From a bacterium D16-76 (lineage in GTDB: Bacteria; Bacillota; Clostridia; Oscillospirales; Acutalibacteraceae): DNA of 64,000 bases. Below the pieces are notes generated by a model. The model saw nothing but the letters and a program-made list of their open reading frames with translations. It had not been told where the DNA came from and made no database searches. Position 1 is the first letter of the stretch. The number at the start of each line of letters is the position of its first letter. This document shows, one piece after another, positions 42,679-51,017 of this stretch. The DNA is taken from the NCBI GenBank assembly GCA_009917445.1, contig QZEE01000005.1:85611-149610 (forward strand), read 5' to 3'. The position numbers and the translations under genes are program-made.

Positions 42679-44760
42679 CTATTCTTCCACACGCACGATC
42701 AATTTAGAGGCGTGAGCGCCGCCGTGGTACAGGGCGTTTTCCGCCACCACGGTAGTCGTGCTGTTATAGCCCTCCCGGGTGTTGCTGTTGGGGAAGATGA
42801 AATTCTCCGCTCCAGAGGTCACCGTCACCCGGATACGGTGCCCCTTGCGGAAGCAGTTAGACAGCTTGGTGGTACGGATCTTCAGGCAAGCGATTTCCCC
42901 TTCTTCCAGAAACTCCGCTTTCTCAAATCCATTGCGGTACCGGACGCTGAGCACCCCGTCCGCCAGCTTGATGGAACGGCCGTTCTCGCCCACATCGGTA
43001 ACCCGCACCACAAAGTCCGTATCCGGGGCGTCAGAGGAGATATATAACTCCGCTGTCATATCCCCTGTAACCGTCACGTCCTCGGGGAGAGGCGGCGTAG
43101 TGTAGCACAGGATGTCCTGTCTCTGCTCCTCCCGGGTGTAATCCTCCGGGACTTCCAGCTCGTTTTCCGACATATCCACAATATGGGTGGCGGGATCCTG
43201 CGGGTCATAGCGGTAACTGTCCCGGCCCTCCTGTGCCGGGGCCTGCCAAGTGAGGAGCCCGTCCCCGGAGGAGGTGTTGGCATGGCCGGAGCTGGTCAGG
43301 TATAGCGCCCGTTCTGCCGTGGCGGGGACCGGCCAATTCTCTGCGATCTTCCACCGCTCCTGGCCCAGGGTATAGTACTCCACAGGCGCTTCCCGGTCCA
43401 CGCCGTTTTCCACGCCCTTTAAGTGCCGCTCAAACCACCGGAAGTAGAGCAAATCCAAGTCAAAACGCAAGGCCTGGCTGCCAAAGGACACCCCATGCAT
43501 ATCATACTTGCTGTTGCCGCTGTGCTGCCATGGCCCCAGGATGACCTTCCGCTTCTCCGCGGGGAAGCCGTGAACCAGTTCCAGAGCCTGGGTGGTACCC
43601 ATGCCGTTGTCGTCAAACCAGCCGGACTGGATCAGCGCCGGGACCTGGGCACCTTTCCAGCGGGCCTGCCAGTCGGAACGGCCCCAGAACTCATCGTTGT
43701 CCCTGGGCTGGAACCACTGGTACAAAAATGGGACTTCGTAGCCTAATGCTTTCTTAGGAATATCCGACAGGGGCCGGATGCGCAGCACCTCCCGCCAATC
43801 ATCCCGCTCCATAAGCTCTGGCTTGAAAGACTTTTGGGACACGGAGAAAGCCCATGCAAGCATTCCGGAATTGAGGGACCCGCCCCGCCGGGGCACGTCG
43901 ATAAAGGCGCTGCCGGCGCACACCACGCTGATGAGGGCTTTCAGGTGGGGGTTGCCGCTGGCTGCGGCGGCCCACTGGACATACCCCAGGTAAGAGCCGC
44001 CCACCATGCCTACGCTGCCGGAGGACCAGGGTTGTGCTGCGATCCAGTTCAGGGTGTCGTTCCCATCCTCTACTTCGTAGTAATTGGGAACCCACTCCCC
44101 GCCGCTTTTGTTGCGGCCCCGCACGTCCTGAATGACCACGGCGTAGCCCCGCTGCACATAGCGGTAGTAGACCTCCCGGCCCTCCTCTTTCCCATAGGGG
44201 GTGCGTACCAGCACCGCCGGGACCTTTTCCTCCACGCCGGCTGGCAGGTACACGTCGGTGGACAGCGCCACCCCATCCCCCATAGGCACGTCAAAGGCCC
44301 CGGCATAGGCCACGGCAAAGAGCCTCTCTTCCGGCCAGGTCTCCCGCCACTGCCGCAGGAGGGTGCGCTCTTCAAAGCCCTCCCGCACCAGCAGGCCCAC
44401 CATCTCCCGGGAAGGGCAGTACACGGCGACAAGCCCCCCATCCTCCTTCTGCTTGTTGCAGGGGAACTTCACGTCCCGCTGGAGATAGTGGACGCCGTCC
44501 TCGCTGGTATACCGCTCCCCCGCCACCTGGAATTCCCCCTTGCCGCAAAGGGCCCGGTCATACGCCCCAGCGCGCTCGGCCAGGGTGAGGAAATCCATTT
44601 TCAGAAAGGATTTGTACTCTCCGGCGATCTCCGGGGTCAAGGGCTCCCAGTCCCCCAGCTCCCCGGTGAACACGTCCAGGCGGCGGATGCGGGGGGCTCC
44701 GGGGGCAAGATCCAGCTTGCCATACAGGATACCGGACACATACAGATTAAAAACAGCCAT
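42679..44760 (-). CDS. CocE/NonD family hydrolase (S15-type)
   Basis: 693 residues. An N-terminal domain of about 130 residues of unknown fold precedes the alpha/beta hydrolase: YVQRGYAVVIQDVRG, GGSYLGYVQW (nucleophile Ser), SGWFDD (Asp) and GPWQHSG (His). The C-terminal jelly roll of X-Pro dipeptidyl peptidase/cocaine esterase proteins follows. Cleaves peptides, amides or esters. No signal peptide. Third gene of the epimerase-DUF819-CocE operon; the start has AAGGTGGG. Confidence 0.9.
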   Translation of the reverse strand: MAVFNLYVSGILYGKLDLAPGAPRIRRLDVFTGELGDWEPLTPEIAGEYKSFLKMDFLTLAERAGAYDRALCGKGEFQVAGERYTSEDGVHYLQRDVKFPCNKQKEDGGLVAVYCPSREMVGLLVREGFEERTLLRQWRETWPEERLFAVAYAGAFDVPMGDGVALSTDVYLPAGVEEKVPAVLVRTPYGKEEGREVYYRYVQRGYAVVIQDVRGRNKSGGEWVPNYYEVEDGNDTLNWIAAQPWSSGSVGMVGGSYLGYVQWAAAASGNPHLKALISVVCAGSAFIDVPRRGGSLNSGMLAWAFSVSQKSFKPELMERDDWREVLRIRPLSDIPKKALGYEVPFLYQWFQPRDNDEFWGRSDWQARWKGAQVPALIQSGWFDDNGMGTTQALELVHGFPAEKRKVILGPWQHSGNSKYDMHGVSFGSQALRFDLDLLYFRWFERHLKGVENGVDREAPVEYYTLGQERWKIAENWPVPATAERALYLTSSGHANTSSGDGLLTWQAPAQEGRDSYRYDPQDPATHIVDMSENELEVPEDYTREEQRQDILCYTTPPLPEDVTVTGDMTAELYISSDAPDTDFVVRVTDVGENGRSIKLADGVLSVRYRNGFEKAEFLEEGEIACLKIRTTKLSNCFRKGHRIRVTVTSGAENFIFPNSNTREGYNSTTTVVAENALYHGGAHASKLIVRVEE

Positions 44761-44796
44761 AGCTTTCCCACCTTTCGTCTTATTTAAGGTATAGGG

Positions 44797-45966
44797 TTAT
44801 CCCCCTACGATCGCCCGTATCGCGTAAGCAACGGAAATGCCCACATAATTCCCCAGGGCCCCCGCCAGCACGCCCATGAGCAGCCCGATGTTAATGAGCA
44901 CCTTCCACTGGGCGCTGGAGGCCACCAGCGCCGCAGTGGGCCCGTCGGCAATACAGCCCACGATGGACAGCAGCACATACTCAAAGCGGATCTTCAGCAG
45001 CCGGGTGATGAGCAGGTGCAGCAGGCAGCTGAACAGGATCACGCAGAAGCAGAACAGGGTGATGTAGAGGGTCGAGCCAAAGAATTGCATCAGATCCACG
45101 GCAAAGCCGATGGTGCTGAGGAACAGCAGGGCCACGAACAGCCCCAGGTCAAAATTGCCCCTCAGCTTCCGCACCGCCGGCACCTGGGCCAGCAGGATGG
45201 AGAAGGTGGTGATGAGCAGGATGCGCCCCGCGCTGCGGAAGTCATCCCCGAACACCGCGTTGGAGATCAGGGTGGAGACCCACACCGTGCCAAAGCCAAT
45301 GGCCAGCAGGCAGGCGATCTCCTGGATGGACCATTCTTTCGAGGCCATCAGCTCCTCGTGGTCCCCATCCCCCAGCAGCTCTTCCTGGGACATTTCGTAG
45401 GGCCACAGCTTTTTCAGCTTCTTAGAGCCTTTGTAGATGGCCGGGACCGCGAACATGAGGATCATGGTGGGGATGCCCACCACATAGTCCGCCGCGTTGG
45501 CCGAGGCGATGGTGGTCTTGGCGGCGTTCAGCCCCACCGCGATGGCGGTCAGGTTAGAGCTGCCCCCGGAATAGGTGCCCACAAACATACCGGACACCTT
45601 CCAGCCCTCCTCGATCTTCCCGGCGAACACCACGCCGAACACCAGCGCCACCACGCACACGCTGCACACGGCGGAGATCAGGGCGATCACCGGCTCTTTG
45701 GTGAGCTTGCGCATCTGGCGCAGGTCCAGGCTCAGCAGGCAGATGGACACCGACAGCGGTACACAGTAGCTGCTGACGGCGTCGTAGGTGGCGCTGGAGG
45801 TGGGCACGACCTTCAGGTTGGAGAGTACAATGCCCGTTATAATGACAGTCAGCGCCGGGCCCAGGTTCTTGAACACCTTGAACCGCTGCAGCCACAGCCC
45901 CAGGGCCACCACGCCGAAAATAACGAACAGCAGGCCCCCCTCTGACGAGAGCAATGTTCCGTTCAT
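44797..45966 (-). CDS. DUF819 family membrane protein
   Basis: 389 residues and about ten or eleven membrane segments with GTYSGGSSNLTAIAVGL and GCIADGPTAALVAS, typical of DUF819 (YjcL). The family is often found beside peptidases and dipeptide epimerases and is thought to be a transporter, which is unproven. Placed between epimerase and hydrolase genes, it is the likely importer or exporter of their substrate. Confidence 0.88.
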   Translation of the reverse strand: MNGTLLSSEGGLLFVIFGVVALGLWLQRFKVFKNLGPALTVIITGIVLSNLKVVPTSSATYDAVSSYCVPLSVSICLLSLDLRQMRKLTKEPVIALISAVCSVCVVALVFGVVFAGKIEEGWKVSGMFVGTYSGGSSNLTAIAVGLNAAKTTIASANAADYVVGIPTMILMFAVPAIYKGSKKLKKLWPYEMSQEELLGDGDHEELMASKEWSIQEIACLLAIGFGTVWVSTLISNAVFGDDFRSAGRILLITTFSILLAQVPAVRKLRGNFDLGLFVALLFLSTIGFAVDLMQFFGSTLYITLFCFCVILFSCLLHLLITRLLKIRFEYVLLSIVGCIADGPTAALVASSAQWKVLINIGLLMGVLAGALGNYVGISVAYAIRAIVGG

Positions 45967-45996
45967 ACACGTTATCCCCTTTCTATTATGCCACAG

Positions 45997-47070
45997 TTAA
46001 AAGTCAAAGTCCAGGCCCAGGCCGGGTTTGTCCGACAGAGTGTACACCCCGCCCTCCACAGAGAAGCCTCCGGGCATACCCATCTCCGGGTCCGCGGCAT
46101 ACATGAAGCTGTCGCAGTCCGCCTCGGTAATGTTGGACTTTGCCGCCACCAGGGCCACCCCCGCGGCAATGGCCACCTTGCTTTCCAGCATACAGCCCAC
46201 CATGCACTGAACGTGGTTGGCCTCGGCCACAGCGTTGATCTTTTCCGCCGCGTACAGGCCGCCGCACTTCATCAGCTTGATGTTGAGAATATCTGCGGCC
46301 TCCAGACGGCAGGCCCGGGCCGCGTCCGCAGGGGAGTGGATGGACTCGTCCAGCATGATCTTCATATCCACCTTCGAGCGCACCAGCCGGGCGCCCTCCA
46401 CGTCCCACCAGGGCAGGCACTGCTCTACAGCCTCTACCCCCAGCTTCTCAAAGGCTTTCAGGGTGCGGACCGCGTCCCCCACGGTATAGCCCTGGTTGGC
46501 ATCCACCCGCAGGCGCACGCCGGGGCCTACCGCCTCCCGGATGAGGGTGAGGGCCCGGATATCGTCCCCGGGACAGATGCCGGCCTTCACCTTCAAAATA
46601 GTAAAGCCATCCCGCTCCACCCGTTCCCTGGCTTCCTGGGCCATGCGCTCCGGCTTGTCGATGCCGATGGTCATGTCGGTGACGATTTGGTTCTGGCCGC
46701 CCCCCAGCACCTTGTACAGGGGCTGGCCCATCACCTTGCCCCGGATGTCATGCAGGGCGATGTCCACCGCGGCCTTGGCAGCGGTATTGCCGCTGATGAG
46801 ATGGTCCATCATCTGGTGGATGCCCTCCAGGTCCATGGGGTCCCGGCCCAGCAGGCCCTGCCGGAACAGCTTTAAGACCTCCACCACCGTGTTGGCATTT
46901 TCGCCGGTGACAGGCTCAAAGGGCGCCGCCTCGCCAATGCCCCAAATCCCTTCGTCGGTGATGAGCTTTACCAGCACGTTCACCGAGTGGTCCTGCACCG
47001 CAAAGGCGATGCGGAAGGGCTTCTTCAGAGGGATCTTGATGAGCTCTACTTTCATGTCTGTCAATTTCAT
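45997..47070 (-). CDS. Dipeptide epimerase (enolase superfamily)
   Basis: 357 residues. Catalytic K160 and K162 (LKVKAG), Mg ligands D190, E216 and D241, K265 on the opposite face (NIKLMKCGG), and the D318-x-D320 pair that binds the alpha-amino group of dipeptides in the L-Ala-D/L-Glu epimerase group. Epimerises the C-terminal residue of a dipeptide; the residue specificity is not readable. ATG 47070 has GGAGG. First gene of the operon. Confidence 0.92.
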   Translation of the reverse strand: MKLTDMKVELIKIPLKKPFRIAFAVQDHSVNVLVKLITDEGIWGIGEAAPFEPVTGENANTVVEVLKLFRQGLLGRDPMDLEGIHQMMDHLISGNTAAKAAVDIALHDIRGKVMGQPLYKVLGGGQNQIVTDMTIGIDKPERMAQEARERVERDGFTILKVKAGICPGDDIRALTLIREAVGPGVRLRVDANQGYTVGDAVRTLKAFEKLGVEAVEQCLPWWDVEGARLVRSKVDMKIMLDESIHSPADAARACRLEAADILNIKLMKCGGLYAAEKINAVAEANHVQCMVGCMLESKVAIAAGVALVAAKSNITEADCDSFMYAADPEMGMPGGFSVEGGVYTLSDKPGLGLDFDF

Positions 47071-47096
47071 AACGTTCTCGCCTCCATTTTTTACTA

Positions 47097-47125
47097 ATTT
47101 TACTATTTCCAAAATCCCCTGTCAA
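47097..47125 (-). promoter_or_regulatory. Promoter of the epimerase operon
   Basis: Minus strand TTGACA (47125-47120), 17-bp spacer, TAAAAT (47102-47097), 27 bp before the start codon. Confidence 0.75.
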
Positions 47126-47232
47126 GCCTATTTTCCAAATATTCGATTCTTTTCGGTTTCTTTGCATATATATCGAAATTTTTGGCGGTTTATCCCGAAT
47201 TGATTTTAGATATAACGTAATTTTTGCTGCCG

Positions 47233-47261
47233 TTGACGCATCTTTTTCCCCGTGGTATAAT
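47233..47261 (+). promoter_or_regulatory. Promoter of the XRE-cupin regulator
   Basis: TTGACG (47233-47238), 17-bp spacer, TATAAT (47256-47261). Between it and the divergent operon promoter are several TCGAAA/TCGATT-type half-sites, possible operators. Confidence 0.8.
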
Positions 47262-47308
47262 AAATCAAACGCAGCACGATTTTTACCACAGTAAAACGGG
47301 AGGTCCAC

Positions 47309-47899
47309 ATGCTAGGAGATCAGATTCGCTCCATCCGAAAACGGCAGGAGATCACCTTGAAGGAGCTGTCGGAAAAGACCGGCCTTTCCATTGGGTACAT
47401 CTCCCAGATCGAGCGCAACCTCACCGACCCCTCCCTCTCCACCCTGCGAAAGATCAGCGGCGCCCTGGGGGTCCCCAGCTATCTGTTTTTGGGCGACGAG
47501 CACCACGGCAGCCTGACTCTTCACAAGGAGGAAATGATCCATCTTTCTCAGCCCAACTCGAATGTAAGCTATCAGATCATGTCGCCCATGCCCATCGGGG
47601 AGTTCGTGCCCCAGACCCTGGTGGCCCGGTTCGAGCTGGCTCCCCGCAGCGTAGACGGGGAACTGCCGGTCATCCATCCCAGCGAGGAGATCGTCCTGCT
47701 GGAGCGGGGCGCCGTGGATGTGATCATCGACGGAAAGCCCGTCCACCTGGAGGCCGGGGACACTACCCTGATCCGCTCCAACCTTCCCCACATTCTCTCC
47801 AACCCCACGGATGAGGTGGTCATGGGGTATTCCATCCTTACTCCCGCCGTGTGGTTCCCCACTATCCACCGAAACCCCAAGCCAGGCCCCATAAATTGA
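47309..47899 (+). CDS. XRE-cupin transcriptional regulator
   Basis: 196 residues. The HTH (RKRQEITLKELSEKTGLSIG, SQIERNLTDPSLSTL) is followed by a cupin (IHPSEEIVLLERGAVDVIIDG, LEAGDTTLI, LPHILSNPTDE). This PuuR-like architecture senses a small ligand. Divergent from the epimerase operon and the obvious candidate regulator of it. Confidence 0.93.
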   Translation: MLGDQIRSIRKRQEITLKELSEKTGLSIGYISQIERNLTDPSLSTLRKISGALGVPSYLFLGDEHHGSLTLHKEEMIHLSQPNSNVSYQIMSPMPIGEFVPQTLVARFELAPRSVDGELPVIHPSEEIVLLERGAVDVIIDGKPVHLEAGDTTLIRSNLPHILSNPTDEVVMGYSILTPAVWFPTIHRNPKPGPIN

Positions 47900-47947
47900 A
47901 TCCATAAGGGATCGGCTGGGAGTGGCAAAGTTTGGACGGCTGTATGG

Positions 47948-48050
47948 TATTACCTCTGCACACAATAGTAGGAAATTGGGTGTATTCCCCCGCCCACAGG
48001 GCGGGGGAATACACGGCTATCTTTTCCTATTATTTCTTTCAGAAATAATA
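47948..48050 (-). repeat. 103-bp foldback repeat, right copy
   Basis: Inverted copy of 39422-39524 with a perfect central palindrome GTGTATTCCCCCGCCC/GGGCGGGGGAATACAC. Directly abuts the truncated IS5-type transposase, so it marks an insertion or recombination boundary. Confidence 0.9.
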
Positions 48051-48431
48051 AAAGCGCCGCTGGCATTGGAGTCCGTTGGGAAGAATCCAAGGGACCGAGT
48101 AGTGCCGCGCCCGGAACCGGATGAGCAGCATCCGCAAAACCTGTGCTTGGACGCGGGCTATACTGGCAGTGAAAACGCGGTAAAACAGCGCGGTTATACT
48201 CCACATATCCGCCCCCGAGGCGAGGAAAAGAAGGAACTGCAACGCAGCCCTGACTTCCACGCACACCGCTGGGTTGTTGAGGTCACACACTCCTTTTTCA
48301 ACCGCTTCCGCAAACTCCTGGTCCGATTTAAAAAAGGCTGCCAATTACATGGCTCTGCTGCAATTTGCCTGTGCTGTCATTGTCTGGCGCAAGCTCATTT
48401 CTGTTCATCGGTAATTTTGGGATAGGCTTTA
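48051..48431 (+). mobile_element. IS5-type insertion sequence, 3' remnant
   Basis: Coding frame CLDAGYTGSENAV, YTPHIRPRGEE, HRWVVEVTHSFFNRFRKLLV and a stop near 48425: the DDE C-terminal half (third catalytic Glu in VVEVTHS) of an IS5/IS427-type transposase. The 5' half is replaced by the 103-bp repeat. The terminus AATTTTGGGATAGGCTTT matches the MITE ends. Confidence 0.8.
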
Positions 48432-48620
48432 AGCCTTGTAGAGCCATTCTTCCTCAAGCAGAGCAGTAATAAGCTGTTCGGCCTGCTGCTCAGAGGGGAT
48501 GAATTGCTCCCGCCTTTCGGTGCTGGGCAGGTCAATCATACGGGCTGGGTTCTTCTGGATGATTTCGTTGCGCTTGGCATCGCTGAGCACCGCCGACACC
48601 ACAGTCACTTCTGCACCGTG
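48429..48620 (-). pseudogene. N-terminal/core-binding fragment of a tyrosine integrase
   Basis: Minus-strand LSDAKRNEIIQKNPARMIDL then TERREQFIPSEQQAEQL and LLEEEWLYKA, the SAM-like core-binding domain leading into the catalytic domain, cut right at the IS5 terminus. Same strand as the C-terminal fragment at 38428-38545; together they look like one disrupted gene lacking its middle. Confidence 0.75.
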
Positions 48621-48675
48621 GCTTCCTGTACAGGCTTGCCGTGGCTCTCGCGCTTGCGCAGCTCTACCAGCATAT

Positions 48676-48879
48676 GGCAAGCAGATTCTTCAAGTCTTGA
48701 TACAATATTGCAAAGAAGAATTTAGTGCAAAAAAGTTTATTTATTCAACAAGAGAGGAAAACAGGGCTTCCAATCAATTAGCAAAGTCATTAGGATTTAC
48801 AGTGATTTCTTCAGTACCTAAAACAGACAGCAAAGATGGACACAGTTATAATCTTTTGCAATATAGCTTAAAACTATAA
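48676..48879 (+). pseudogene. GNAT acetyltransferase, C-terminal fragment
   Basis: YSTREENRASNQLAKSLGF is the end of the acetyl-CoA fold of GNAT enzymes; the N-terminal half is absent and replaced by integrase-derived sequence. Low GC. Confidence 0.65.
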
Positions 48880-48935
48880 CTGCCCATTTGGTAGGGCTGA
48901 ATAAACAATGAATGAAAAGTTGAAGGAGGGGCAAA

Positions 48936-49148
48936 ATGCCATACATTACAGTTGAAAGCGGCACTTTATCGGATAAGCAAAAGGAACTGCTGATAAAAAG
49001 ATTGACAGAAGTATCTTCTGAAATTATGAATGTGCCGCAGGAATTTTTTGTGACTACGATTAAAGAACTGCCAGATAAGAACTTTGGGATTGGCGGTAAA
49101 ACGATTGATAAAGTGAAAGCGGAATATATACAGGCACATCAATCATAG
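48936..49148 (+). CDS. 4-oxalocrotonate tautomerase family protein
   Basis: 70 residues with Pro directly after Met (catalytic Pro1) in MPYITVESGTLSDKQKELL, and IKELPDKNFGIGGKT. Keto-enol tautomerase fold of unknown substrate. First gene of a low-GC three-gene cassette; GGAGGGG lies upstream. Confidence 0.88.
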   Translation: MPYITVESGTLSDKQKELLIKRLTEVSSEIMNVPQEFFVTTIKELPDKNFGIGGKTIDKVKAEYIQAHQS

Positions 49149-49167
49149 TGGGAAGGGATTGGAGATA

Positions 49168-49929
49168 ATGGATAACTGGTTTACAATAGACAAGATTGAT
49201 AATGAAACCATAATCATAAGCGAATACCGGCATTGGGAAGAAACCCACTGTTATCTATTGAATGGAAAAGAGAAAAGCCTGCTTATTGACACAGGGCTGG
49301 GGATTTCCAATATATATGATGAAGTCCGTAAACTTACGGATAAACCGATTGCGGCGGTTGCCACGCACATTCACTGGGACCATATCGGCGGGCATAAATA
49401 TTTCCCGGAATTTTATGCACACGCAGAAGAATTGGACTGGCTGGACGGGAAATTCCCCCTGACAATCGAAACGGTTAAGGAAATGGTGGTTGACCGTTGT
49501 GATTTGCCTGACGGTTTTAATGTTGATGATTATGTATTCTTTCAGGGTACGCCAACAAGAGTATTAAATGACCATGATATGATTGATATTGGCGGCAGGG
49601 AAATTGAAGTGCTGCATACGCCCGGACACTCTCCCGGACATTTATGTTTTTGGGAAAAAGACAAAGGATATTTGTTTACCGGCGATTTGGTCTATAAAGA
49701 TACCCTGTTTGCCTATTACCCTTCCACTGACCCGGAAGCCTATCTTGCTTCACTGGAAAAAGTTGCGGCACTGCCTGTAAAAAGGGTATTCCCTGCACAC
49801 CATTCGCTGGATATACAGCCGGAAATACTAATCCGCATGGCAAATGCGTTCCGCCAGTTAAAGGCAGACGGGAAGCTCCATCATGGCAGCGGTACATATC
49901 ATTATGGCGATTGGGGCGTATGGCTGTAA
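49168..49929 (+). CDS. Metallo-beta-lactamase fold hydrolase
   Basis: 253 residues with THIHWDHIGGH (HxHxDH), HTPGHSPGHL, FTGDLVY and PAHHS, a full dinuclear metal site. Could hydrolyse thioesters, lactones or quorum-type molecules. ATG 49168 is chosen (a TTG at 49159 is possible). Lies 19 bp after the tautomerase gene. Confidence 0.9.
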   Translation: MDNWFTIDKIDNETIIISEYRHWEETHCYLLNGKEKSLLIDTGLGISNIYDEVRKLTDKPIAAVATHIHWDHIGGHKYFPEFYAHAEELDWLDGKFPLTIETVKEMVVDRCDLPDGFNVDDYVFFQGTPTRVLNDHDMIDIGGREIEVLHTPGHSPGHLCFWEKDKGYLFTGDLVYKDTLFAYYPSTDPEAYLASLEKVAALPVKRVFPAHHSLDIQPEILIRMANAFRQLKADGKLHHGSGTYHYGDWGVWL

Positions 49930-49966
49930 AACGGGATTAGCGGAAGAAAACGGGAAAGGGGATTTC

Positions 49967-50386
49967 ATGGAAAAACGAGAAGAAACCATTCGGCTATGGT
50001 TTGATATGTGGCTGAAAAAGTGTGATTTAGGCATATTGGATATATTCTCTGAAAATGCTGTTTACACTGAAAGCTGGGGGCCGGAGTATCATGGCCCATT
50101 AAAAATAAAACTATGGTTTGATGAATGGAACAGGCGTGGCACAGTTCTCCAATGGGATATTAAACAGTATTTCCATAAAGGAAACCAAACGGTTGTAGAA
50201 TGGTATTTTAAAAATACGGTGGACGATGGGAAGGTTGAAGCATTTGATGGAATTTCTCTCATTAAGTGGGCGCAGGATGGGCGAATACAATCCTTAAAAG
50301 AATTTGGCTGCAATACAGACAACTATGACCCTTATCAAAATGGGAATGTCCCACAATTCAAAGATACTCCGTCTATGTGGTTTTGA
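49967..50386 (+). CDS. SnoaL-like (NTF2 fold) protein
   Basis: 139 residues: REETIRLWFDMWLKKCDLGI, ENAVYTESWGPEYHG, KGNQTVVEWYF and a C-terminal GCNTDNYDPYQ, fitting small SnoaL/NTF2 proteins. ATG 49967 follows AAAGGGG. Third gene of the cassette; may bind or convert a small molecule with its neighbours. Confidence 0.75.
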   Translation: MEKREETIRLWFDMWLKKCDLGILDIFSENAVYTESWGPEYHGPLKIKLWFDEWNRRGTVLQWDIKQYFHKGNQTVVEWYFKNTVDDGKVEAFDGISLIKWAQDGRIQSLKEFGCNTDNYDPYQNGNVPQFKDTPSMWF

Positions 50387-50423
50387 TTTTATGTGCAAGT
50401 AAAAATGGAATAAAAACTCTGGA

Positions 50424-50462
50424 AAATGCCGTTGCATGGAAAAATCCCAAGCAACGGCATTT
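50424..50462. terminator. Convergent hairpin
   Basis: AAATGCCGTTGC...GCAACGGCATTT, a perfect 12-bp stem between convergent genes. Confidence 0.65.
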
Positions 50463-50463
50463 C

Positions 50464-51009
50464 CTATTTCCGTTTCTTCCTCTGGCCGACATAGCTTTTG
50501 AAGAATTTCGATTTTTCAAGGATATGTACAAGCTGCCGGAACTCCACATCAGACAGCTTGTTATAATTGATACCCAGCCGCTTGCAGTAAAGCGCAGCCT
50601 GTTTTTCAAGAGGGCTTCCCTTGAAATTTGCAACATCCTCTAAATCCTGTTTCAATTCTTCGGCAATGGTAGTTGGCGGCGCACTCTCACTGTCAGACTT
50701 GTGCGCAGCACGAATATCACGGACGATTGCGCTTATGTCGTCCTGTATCATGTGGCTGAAATATTCGTCATCCTCAATGTGTGCAGCCTGCAAAATCCGG
50801 AGGTGCTGGTCATCTTCCCCAGGGCGGTAGCGTTCTATGATTTCGTGCCGGACGGTATCAACAAGGGAGTTGAGGTTTTGAATCTGCATGGAAGCAATCC
50901 CATCCACATAAACCTCAATGTCAGCCAGAAACTTTATAAAATCCTTGTGGGTGGCAAGTTCACATAGCAGGCGGTTGTTAATCCGGCCGCTTTTCAGAAG
51001 CGCAACCAT
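50464..51009 (-). CDS. Conjugative-element protein of unknown function, probably 5' truncated
   Basis: 181 residues from ATG 51009 (MVALLKSGRINNRLLCEL); mostly helical, acidic centre, basic tail KSYVGQRKKRK. The frame is open further upstream and no good ribosome site precedes ATG 51009. It directly follows the point where topoisomerase III is cut, so a deletion probably joined the two. Family not recognised. Confidence 0.55.
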   Translation of the reverse strand: MVALLKSGRINNRLLCELATHKDFIKFLADIEVYVDGIASMQIQNLNSLVDTVRHEIIERYRPGEDDQHLRILQAAHIEDDEYFSHMIQDDISAIVRDIRAAHKSDSESAPPTTIAEELKQDLEDVANFKGSPLEKQAALYCKRLGINYNKLSDVEFRQLVHILEKSKFFKSYVGQRKKRK

Positions 51010-51017
51010 TTCGTCAT

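Noticed and set aside
39422..48050. Classical composite transposon with IS ends
   Set aside because: The flanking units are 103 bp and encode nothing; no intact transposase is inside, so only a non-autonomous or recombination-based origin is supported.
48039..48344. Minus-strand frame in the IS5-type region
   Set aside because: Opposite to a clear transposase frame with conserved motifs.
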